Part shown: positions 1 through 4,739 of the stretch, in pieces
How positions within the stretch are numbered: the first letter of the stretch is position 1
Layout of the letters: every line of letters starts with the position of its first letter
Origin: Campylobacteraceae bacterium
Lineage (GTDB): Bacteria > Campylobacterota > Campylobacteria > Campylobacterales > Sulfurovaceae
Direction: 5' to 3'
NCBI GenBank assembly: GCA_027022775.1
Contig: JALVXO010000282.1
Span: 1 to 5,571 of the forward strand
DNA: 5,571 nt
Made by a program: the position numbers and the translations under genes
The notes under the pieces: generated by a model
What the model saw: the letters and a program-made list of their open reading frames with translations, nothing else
The model's database searches: none
Told to the model about the DNA's origin: nothing

Positions 1-1096
1 CCACAGAACTGATTGGGTATCCTGCGTAAGTTGCCTCTTCGCCTCTGTCGTCTGAAATGGTGCAGATAAACTGTCTTGGTCTTCTGTAAGCTGGGATTTT
101 ATTAATTTCCGGTTCTTGAATATCTTCTATAACGCCTTCTGCTTTTAACTGCTCGTAAACGCCTCTAATTTCTGCCGGTAAATCGTTAAATGTTTTAGGA
201 ACATGGATGCCCGCTTCTCTCATTGCATTGTTTTTAGCTTCGGCAGTTTCTCTTTCGGCATTTGCAGATGCGCCCGCGTGGCCAAATTGAACGCCGCTGC
301 TGTAATGTTTAGCAATTGTTCCGATACACCATGCAATAATAGGTTTTTTAATTTTGCCGCTTTTTACTGCTTCGATAACTTTATACTCTTCGATACCCCC
401 TACTTCTCCAAGTAGAACCATATATTTAACATCTGGGTTTTGCTCCATGCGAAGAAGGTTATCGATAAATACAGAGCCTACAAATCTGTCACCTCCAATT
501 GCAACACCCTCTGCAATACCGTCTGCATTTCTTGCAATAATATTAGAAAGCTCATTAAACAGACCGCCTGAACGGGTTACAAGGCCGCATGAACCTGCTC
601 TGTGAAGTTTAGAATTGATAATATTCTCAATTGTTCCGCCCACATTTGCAATTTTAAATGCACCCGGGCTGATTGCACCAACAGTTGCAGGGCCAATAAC
701 AATAACACCTTTTGCTCTTGCTTCTGCAATCATTTTGCGTGAAAGTCTCTCTGGGATACCCTCTGCAGTAATCATCATTACTCTAAAGCCGCCAAGCTCT
801 AAAGCCTCCATAGTTACAGCATAAGCAGTTCTAAAAGATGCAAAGTTAAGCAATACATCTGCATTTGGATGCGCCTCTTTAGCCTCTTTTGTGCTTCTGT
901 AAACCGGCACCATAATCTCATCGCCGCCCCAGAAGAACTTTTCAAATTTGTTTGAACTTGTAGGTGCAACAATTGCTGCTACCGAAGGAGTCTCTCTTTT
1001 GATTACATAATCGTAATCAAGCATTCTTTGAATTGCGCTTTTATTGTTGTTCCAAAAAATCGCCTGTGTATCTTTTGTAAATAATCTTGTTGACAT
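1..1096 (-). CDS. aclA: ATP citrate lyase large subunit AclA (3' end beyond window)
   Basis: Second subunit of the two-part ATP citrate lyase, which cleaves citrate with ATP and CoA to acetyl-CoA, oxaloacetate, ADP and Pi in the reductive TCA cycle; cytoplasmic. I translated it from ATG at 1096: 365 codons are present and the frame is open to the left edge. The protein aligns throughout with the middle of human ACLY (SucD-like half). It has a CoA-binding stretch NFASFRTAY (residues 84-92), the AEGIPE segment (111-116), IGPATVG (134-140), SRSGG-type TRSGG (174-178), and VQFGHAGA with the phosphorylated His at residue 273. Family members are about 600 residues, so the citrate-synthase-like C-terminal domain lies mostly outside. 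The start is fixed by AAGGAG at 1102-1107, five bases upstream. It lies 12 bp after the aclB stop, clearly one operon. Very secure identification. Confidence 0.97.
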   Translation of the reverse strand, partial: MSTRLFTKDTQAIFWNNNKSAIQRMLDYDYVIKRETPSVAAIVAPTSSNKFEKFFWGGDEIMVPVYRSTKEAKEAHPNADVLLNFASFRTAYAVTMEALELGGFRVMMITAEGIPERLSRKMIAEARAKGVIVIGPATVGAISPGAFKIANVGGTIENIINSKLHRAGSCGLVTRSGGLFNELSNIIARNADGIAEGVAIGGDRFVGSVFIDNLLRMEQNPDVKYMVLLGEVGGIEEYKVIEAVKSGKIKKPIIAWCIGTIAKHYSSGVQFGHAGASANAERETAEAKNNAMREAGIHVPKTFNDLPAEIRGVYEQLKAEGVIEDIQEPEINKIPAYRRPRQFICTISDDRGEEATYAGYPISSV

Positions 1097-1108
1097 CTGC
1101 ACTCCTTC

Positions 1109-2449
1109 TTACTTATCTTCTTCTAAAGCCATTCTAACAACATCAGTTAAGTGTGTTTCAGGACCGTGAACTTTAATCGGCAAGCCAAGTCTATCCGCTG
1201 CTTCTTTAATATCTTTTAAACCTTTTTCGTAATTTGGTCCACCGCGTCTAACATAAATTTTAACCCCTACTTCTTTCATTTTATCGGCATAGTTTTCAAA
1301 TGCTTGAATAATTCCGGTAAATGTTTTAGCAACATCTGTAAAGTTTGCAATCGCACCGCCGATAATTAAAATTTTATCTCTGCCTTGCGGGTCTTTTTCT
1401 CTTGTCATCAAATCCAAAATTGTTTCAGCATAGAATTTTGTCTCTGCAGTTGTAGGACCGCCGCTGTATTCTCCGTAGTTTGCCAAATCTTCGATACCTG
1501 CCATATCTGCAATTGTATCTGCATAAACTACCGAAGCACCGCCGCCTGCAACCATTGTCCAAATTCTTGCTTCAGGCTTTAACAGAGTAAGTTTTAAAGA
1601 AGCTCCTGTTTTTGCATCTGCCTCTTCTATAGCCAACACTTCAGGAGATTTCTCTTCCATTCCAAACGGTGTAGGGAATTCAATATCACCCCACTCTTCT
1701 CTCATTAAGAAACCTGCAGTATCGTCAAGTTTTGCAACCATATCAAGAAGTTCAACATTTTTGCCCTGCAAAACAAACGGGTTGATTTCTAAATATGCAA
1801 AATGCAGCTCTCTAAATGCTTTAAAGAACCCGATTGCAAACTCTGCAAACGCCTCTTTGTCTTCATCTTTTACATCTGCTGGAACATTTTCGCGGATTTT
1901 TTTCTCTATCTCTTCTTCGCTTTCTGTAATTGAGAATCTAACCTCAACCACTTTATCCCAATTCTCTTCTACTTCCATTCCGCCTTCTGCAGACATATAT
2001 AATACATCTTCATCGCCTACAACTGTTGCAGAGATGTAATACTCTTCATCTTGTGTATGCGGCGTAAACGGCTCTACAATAAAGTGAGTCAAATAATCTT
2101 CTGACGGTTCGCCAGTTGGTGTGTCGCCTTCGAAAGAAGAATAAACTTTCTGCTTGCTTGCGCGCTTTTCGTCAATCCATTTAGCGGCATCTTCCAAAGT
2201 AACATCGCCCGGCTTGTTAACTTTAAAAAGAACTAAACCGTTTTTACCTCTTTTACCAAAAAGCATATCCGGCTTTGCAACCAAAGCTTTTTCGTTTAAC
2301 CAGCTATGCTCTTTTGCAGCCTCTCTCAACTCATCTCCACTTTGCACCAAAACAGTCTGATACGGATATGTAAAGCCCGGAAAATACTTATCCCAGTGCT
2401 TCGCTAGAATAGACTTGGCATCATACTCTCTAATCGCTTTTTGAGCCAT
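1109..2449 (-). CDS. aclB: ATP citrate lyase small subunit AclB
   Basis: SucC-like subunit of ATP citrate lyase; it carries the ATP-grasp domain that phosphorylates the AclA histidine and the citrate-binding loop. The protein is 446 residues beginning MAQKAIREYD, and it is near-collinear with the first ~420 residues of human ACLY. Visible ATP-grasp marks are KPD (59-61), GKRGKNG (65-71), VEPF (125-128) and YLEINP (219-224), with D236 as likely metal ligand. The C-terminal part has MVAGGGASVVY (299-309), NYGEYSG (324-330), the citrate loop GGAIANFT (364-371) and VRRGGPNY (400-407). An in-frame ATG 13 codons upstream (2488) is rejected because it lacks a Shine-Dalgarno, lies at the proposed promoter and adds residues outside the family alignment. 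First gene of the aclBA operon; together with AclA it marks autotrophic CO2 fixation by the reductive TCA cycle. Confidence 0.97.
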   Translation of the reverse strand: MAQKAIREYDAKSILAKHWDKYFPGFTYPYQTVLVQSGDELREAAKEHSWLNEKALVAKPDMLFGKRGKNGLVLFKVNKPGDVTLEDAAKWIDEKRASKQKVYSSFEGDTPTGEPSEDYLTHFIVEPFTPHTQDEEYYISATVVGDEDVLYMSAEGGMEVEENWDKVVEVRFSITESEEEIEKKIRENVPADVKDEDKEAFAEFAIGFFKAFRELHFAYLEINPFVLQGKNVELLDMVAKLDDTAGFLMREEWGDIEFPTPFGMEEKSPEVLAIEEADAKTGASLKLTLLKPEARIWTMVAGGGASVVYADTIADMAGIEDLANYGEYSGGPTTAETKFYAETILDLMTREKDPQGRDKILIIGGAIANFTDVAKTFTGIIQAFENYADKMKEVGVKIYVRRGGPNYEKGLKDIKEAADRLGLPIKVHGPETHLTDVVRMALEEDK

Positions 2450-2455
2450 TAAACT

Positions 2456-2461
2456 CTCCTT
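2456..2461 (-). promoter_or_regulatory. Shine-Dalgarno of aclB (decides the start)
   Basis: AAGGAG on the minus strand, six bases before the ATG at 2449. It picks this start over the longer in-frame ATG at 2488, which has no comparable site. Confidence 0.85.
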
Positions 2462-2478
2462 CTTAAGATTATGAGAGC

Positions 2479-2506
2479 ATTTTATCATTACAATTATTTA
2501 AACAAA
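2479..2506 (-). promoter_or_regulatory. Putative sigma-70 promoter of aclBA
   Basis: Minus-strand extended -10 of the form TGATAAAAT (TAAAAT at 2479-2484, TG at 2486-2487), with only a weak -35-like TTTGTT at 2501-2506, 16 bp away. A poor -35 and AT-rich upstream DNA are usual for Campylobacterota. The predicted transcript start near 2472 gives a leader of about 22 nt before the aclB ATG. Inferred from sequence only. Confidence 0.5.
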
Positions 2507-2564
2507 TAAAGATTTAGAAAAGTTATCAGCTTAATAATATTTTTGTGTATTTTAGAAACAAAAT
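2507..2564. other. AT-rich intergenic spacer
   Basis: Short gap between the membrane protein stop and the aclBA promoter. I see no GC-rich hairpin plus T-tract, so no clear intrinsic terminator separates the pabA unit from aclBA; readthrough into aclBA is possible. Confidence 0.5.
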
Positions 2565-3656
2565 TCAACAGCTTTTAATACCGTAATATTTGTAAAGATT
2601 TTTATCTCTCTTCTTAATATTTTTAATGCATTTTAATTTCTGCTTTTTATATGCTTTAGCCTTTTTAGCCGTAGTGTAAATAGAGGTGTCAATAAGCCAT
2701 ATTTTCTTATTAAAATATTTATAAAGCGGATAGTGCAGAATAATTGCCGATGTCTCTAAAAGTAGCACTGCCACAACCGCAGCGCAAGCCCTTGTGTAAA
2801 CTTTTCTAAAGCGTTTTAGCCGCACTGTTACAATATCTTTGTAAACCGATACCACAAGAGGTGCAACAATTACAAAATATGGAGTAAAATCGGTTATTCT
2901 AATCTTTTGCCTAATAGATAGAACAATCGCAACGGTAATAGTTACTGCACTTATATGCCAAAAAAGGCTGCGCTCTTTTTTTATTGCAATTCTGTAAACC
3001 GCATAAAGCGCTGCTATAAAATACAGAGGCGACATTACAGCCCCGTAAATCCCAAAAAGCTGCATTAAATGGCCTCTTGGAATGCCGTCTATCGGGTAAC
3101 TTTCTATTACCGAAGAGAGAATAAACAAAGAGGCTGAAACAATAGCCAGCCACCACTCTTTTTTGCTGTAACCATAAAGAGCCGCCGCAAAAAATAGTGC
3201 AAATGCAGCTGTATTTGTGAAAAAAAGTAACACCAATGCGGCTGCCTGCAAGATTTTAATGCCGCGCAGATGCGCCCATATAAAAAGAAGGGTTAAAAAG
3301 ATAGGAATTGTTGCATAATTTACAATTATAAAAGATAAAAAAACACCAGGTGTAACCATATACAAAAAAAGCGAAAAGTAACTGTAACTATTTACGCCTA
3401 AATGCTCTTTTGCGATTTCATACAGCAGTTTCAAAGAGAGAATAGAGAGCAGAAAAAACGGGACTCTTATTAAGGTTGAAGTCCCAAAAAGCTTGTAAAA
3501 AACCTGCGCTATAAAACTGCTTAAACTAAAGCGGCTCTCAAAAAGAAGATTTGCCTCTACTGCAGTAAACGGGGTAAAGTAAAGCAGCCATAAAACTGTT
3601 GCTGCATAAATTGCCAAAAATATCAAAAAGCTTTTTTTTGAAAAACCGCACCCCAT
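2565..3656 (-). CDS. Polytopic membrane protein, GT39/PMT-type glycosyltransferase-like
   Basis: A 363-residue inner-membrane protein with roughly nine or ten hydrophobic helices and a Lys-rich C-terminal tail (about residues 328-355). The N-terminal layout resembles lipid-linked-sugar glycosyltransferases of the GT39/PMT_2/ArnT kind: one helix (10-27), a short periplasmic loop TPFTAVEAN, then the FxxxLFGTSxLIRVPFFLLSI stretch (53-72) that matches the family pattern of 'kLFG.s..aRlpsal'. Near the C-terminus, RITDFTPYFVIVAPL is like the family's R..Y-llP segment. The usual loop acid pair (Asp-Glu) appears as Val33-Glu34, so only the Glu is kept. It is shorter than typical members (~500 residues). 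It starts two bases after the pabA stop with no good Shine-Dalgarno, suggesting translational coupling. Donor and acceptor cannot be read from sequence; function is tentative. Confidence 0.72.
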   Translation of the reverse strand: MGCGFSKKSFLIFLAIYAATVLWLLYFTPFTAVEANLLFESRFSLSSFIAQVFYKLFGTSTLIRVPFFLLSILSLKLLYEIAKEHLGVNSYSYFSLFLYMVTPGVFLSFIIVNYATIPIFLTLLFIWAHLRGIKILQAAALVLLFFTNTAAFALFFAAALYGYSKKEWWLAIVSASLFILSSVIESYPIDGIPRGHLMQLFGIYGAVMSPLYFIAALYAVYRIAIKKERSLFWHISAVTITVAIVLSIRQKIRITDFTPYFVIVAPLVVSVYKDIVTVRLKRFRKVYTRACAAVVAVLLLETSAIILHYPLYKYFNKKIWLIDTSIYTTAKKAKAYKKQKLKCIKNIKKRDKNLYKYYGIKSC

Positions 3657-3658
3657 AA

Positions 3659-4228
3659 TTACAGTTTTAAAAAGTTATCCAGAATTTTATGGCCAAATTG
3701 GCTTTTTATCGATTCTGGGTGAAATTGAACGCCGTAAATCGGCTTGCCTTTAATTTGCAGCGCCATAATTTCATTATCATCGGCACTGTAAGCTGTAACC
3801 TCTATTATATCTGGCACACTCTCTTTTTCGACAACCAAAGAGTGGTATCTTGTTGCGGTAAACTCGTCGCTTACATCTTTAAAAATCGGTGTATCTTTTA
3901 CCTTTTGAACCTGCGAAGTTTTGCCATGCATCATATTTTTTGCACGCACAACCTTGCCGCCAAACACTTGAGCAATAGATTGATGCCCCAAACAAACCCC
4001 AAAAAGCGGAGTTGTATCTTTAAACTCTTTTATAACATCCAGTGTAACCCCTGCATCATCGGGTGTTGACGGCCCTGGAGAGAGTATAATCTTTTCGGGA
4101 TTTAAAGCTTTTATCTCTTCTATTGTAAGCTCATCATTTCGGATTACTTTTAAATCTGCTCCCAACTCTTTGCAATACTGCACAATATTGTATGTAAAAC
4201 TATCGTAATTATCTATCATTAAAACCAT
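3659..4228 (-). CDS. pabA: Aminodeoxychorismate/anthranilate synthase, glutamine amidotransferase subunit
   Basis: Class I glutamine amidotransferase that hydrolyses glutamine and passes ammonia to a chorismate-using partner (PabB for folate, or TrpE for tryptophan); cytoplasmic. The 189 residues match full family length. Diagnostic parts are MIDNYDSFTYN (4-14), LSPGPSTP (49-56), the nucleophile Cys79 in GVCLGHQ, MHGKTS (100-105), TRYHSLVVE (126-134), and the catalytic His170 and Glu172 in QFHPES. The MHGKTS and RYHSLVVE stretches read close to E. coli PabA, but bacteria with one such subunit often use it for both pathways, so trpG is an alternative name. No chorismate-binding partner gene lies in the window. 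The ATG at 4228 has only a weak purine-rich AAGAAAG upstream; an in-frame ATG three codons later is possible. Followed after 2 bp by the membrane protein gene. Confidence 0.95.
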   Translation of the reverse strand: MVLMIDNYDSFTYNIVQYCKELGADLKVIRNDELTIEEIKALNPEKIILSPGPSTPDDAGVTLDVIKEFKDTTPLFGVCLGHQSIAQVFGGKVVRAKNMMHGKTSQVQKVKDTPIFKDVSDEFTATRYHSLVVEKESVPDIIEVTAYSADDNEIMALQIKGKPIYGVQFHPESIKSQFGHKILDNFLKL

Positions 4229-4263
4229 AAGCTGCTTTCTTTTTAGAAGATTGAATTAGAAGT

Positions 4264-4272
4264 ATTTTAACA
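4264..4272 (-). promoter_or_regulatory. Putative extended -10 promoter of pabA unit
   Basis: On the minus strand TGTTAAAAT (TG at 4271-4272, TAAAAT at 4264-4269), followed by a leader of about 29 nt to the pabA ATG. No convincing -35. It has the same TGnTAAAAT form as the site before aclB. The A/T-run just upstream fits Campylobacterota promoters. Sequence inference only. Confidence 0.45.
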
Positions 4273-4303
4273 TTATTTTTTTAATAGAGAGGTAAAAGTT
4301 TTC

Positions 4304-4382
4304 ATAACTAGATACATTCACTCATGATAAACAGCCCCGACCAACCGTTTACCACTTACGACCCGTGAATGTATCTAATTAT
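4304..4382. repeat. Long inverted repeat 1 (17 of 18 bp, 43-nt loop)
   Basis: Left arm 4304-4321 contains TAGATACATTCAC and right arm 4365-4382 contains its exact complement GTGAATGTATCTA; pairing extends outward past one mismatch (4308/4378) to 17 of 18. The 43-nt loop is noticeably richer in G+C than its surroundings and holds an inner pairing, GATAAAC (4326-4332) with GTTTACC (4347-4353), which is complete on the minus-strand RNA if one G-U is allowed. It lies upstream of the proposed pabA -10, so it would not be in that transcript; it may be an operator, a structured RNA or a relic of a mobile element. Confidence 0.8.
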
Positions 4383-4454
4383 AAAAACAGATACAGAAAT
4401 ACATTAGGAGATATGTTTATTAATGGCATGGCAAAAAACTGTATCCGCTTTTAT
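4381..4454. repeat. Inverted repeat 2 (14 of 16 bp)
   Basis: Left arm 4381-4396 (ATAAAAACAGATACAG) pairs with right arm 4439-4454 (CTGTATCCGCTTTTAT). The two mismatches are A-C on the plus strand and become U-G wobbles on the minus strand, so a minus-strand RNA would pair over all 16 positions. The 42-nt interior holds AGGAGA (4406-4411), GTTTATT (4415-4421) and the 14-nt repeat ATGGCATGGCAAAA (4423-4436). It abuts inverted repeat 1, overlapping by two bases. Confidence 0.7.
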
Positions 4455-4567
4455 GGTTTTATAATATCATATTTTGCAGTAACTATTTAAAAATATAACA
4501 AATTTTTAATTTTTTTAATCCAGATTTTTCATTAAAAGCTGCATAATATATGTTAGTTATTGGCAAA
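4401..4567 (+). repeat. Module copy A of a diverged duplicated element
   Basis: Shares, in the same order, several blocks with copy B (4596-4715): AGGAGA (4406), GTTTATT (4415), exact ATGGCATGGCAAAA (4423-4436), TTTTGCAG/ATATGCAG (around 4472-4479), AGCTGC then four bases then TATATGTTA (4537-4555), and TTATTGGCAAA (4557-4567). The spacing between blocks differs, so this is either an old duplication with indels or two members of one repeat family. Plus orientation is assigned only because AGGAGA precedes an ATG; the transcribed strand is unknown. About 70 bp in its right half (4465-4535) is almost pure A/T and holds nothing else I can recognise. Confidence 0.5.
4423..4464 (+). other. Possible 13-codon micro-ORF MAWQKTVSAFMVL
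   Basis: ATG at 4423 to TAA at 4462-4464. AGGAGA lies 11 bases upstream, which is long for a Shine-Dalgarno. It begins Met-Ala-Trp-Gln like the second micro-ORF at 4632. No family is recognised; it could be the start of a lost gene, a leader peptide or chance. Confidence 0.2.
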
Positions 4568-4595
4568 TACTTTGATAATAGGCACAATCTTAAAT

Positions 4596-4715
4596 TTAAA
4601 AGGAGACACAAGTTTATTCATAAGGATAGACATGGCATGGCAAAATATAAAATTTTAAAATATGCAGCCCTGATAAGCTGCCTGTTATATGTTATAGATT
4701 GTGCCTATTAGCAAA
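4596..4715 (+). repeat. Module copy B of the diverged duplicated element
   Basis: Shows the blocks AGGAGA (4601-4606), GTTTATT (4612-4618), ATGGCATGGCAAAA (4632-4645), ATATGCAG (4660-4667), AGCTGC plus TATATGTTA (4676-4694) and CTATTAGCAAA (4705-4715), collinear with copy A but with 12 more bases before the 14-nt repeat and a shorter A/T-rich middle. Confidence 0.5.
4632..4658 (+). other. Possible 8-codon micro-ORF MAWQNIKF
   Basis: ATG at 4632 to TAA at 4656-4658, with AAGGA (4622-4626) five bases upstream, a well-spaced Shine-Dalgarno. It shares its first four codons exactly with the micro-ORF at 4423. Too short for any homology; listed because two copies keep the same start. Confidence 0.2.
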
Positions 4716-4717
4716 GC

Positions 4718-4739
4718 AACAAAGCCTAAAGGCTTTGTT
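4718..4739 (-). terminator. Terminator-like hairpin of the surface protein gene
   Basis: Perfect 9-bp stem AACAAAGCC / GGCTTTGTT with a 4-nt loop, overlapping the TAA stop. On the minus strand it is followed by GCTTTGC rather than a clean T-run, so it is a weak or atypical intrinsic terminator. It could instead protect the mRNA 3' end. Confidence 0.55.

Larger units (their letters stand above)
4570..4716. repeat. Inverted repeat 3, 147-bp element with 21-bp ends (20 of 21)
   Basis: The ends 4570-4590 and 4696-4716 are complementary at 20 of 21 positions, including a perfect 15-bp run (TAATAGGCACAATCT at 4576-4590 against 4696-4710). No target-site duplication is evident in the flanks. The interior carries copy B of the duplicated module, plus a small hairpin GCAGC-8 nt-GCTGC (4664-4681). 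No transposase is encoded. This looks like a MITE-like or REP-like element, or a long structured RNA; its right end is one base from the terminator-like hairpin of the surface protein gene. Confidence 0.75.

Noticed and set aside
203..824. Plus-strand open frames inside aclA
   Set aside because: Shadows of the strongly conserved minus-strand aclA; their peptides resemble nothing and lack ribosome binding sites.
1385..2360. Plus-strand open frames inside aclB
   Set aside because: Antisense shadows of aclB with no coding support.
2450..2488. Longer aclB reading from ATG at 2488 (13 extra residues)
   Set aside because: No Shine-Dalgarno there, it overlaps the likely -10 box, and the extra residues fall outside the family; AAGGAG and MAQKAIREYD favour 2449.
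2911..3156. Second minus-strand frame inside the membrane protein gene
   Set aside because: Out-of-frame shadow; the main frame is a continuous hydrophobic protein with family-like motifs.
3689..4069. Plus-strand 126-codon frame opposite pabA
   Set aside because: Antisense shadow of a fully conserved amidotransferase.
4304..4716. CRISPR array or integron attC sites
   Set aside because: Repeats are few, unequal and inverted rather than regularly spaced direct repeats; no RYYYAAC/GTTRRRY pair at the stem ends and no cas or integrase gene.
4304..4716. Retron msr-msd region
   Set aside because: Inverted ends around a folded core are suggestive, but there is no reverse transcriptase in the window and no clear branching-G context.
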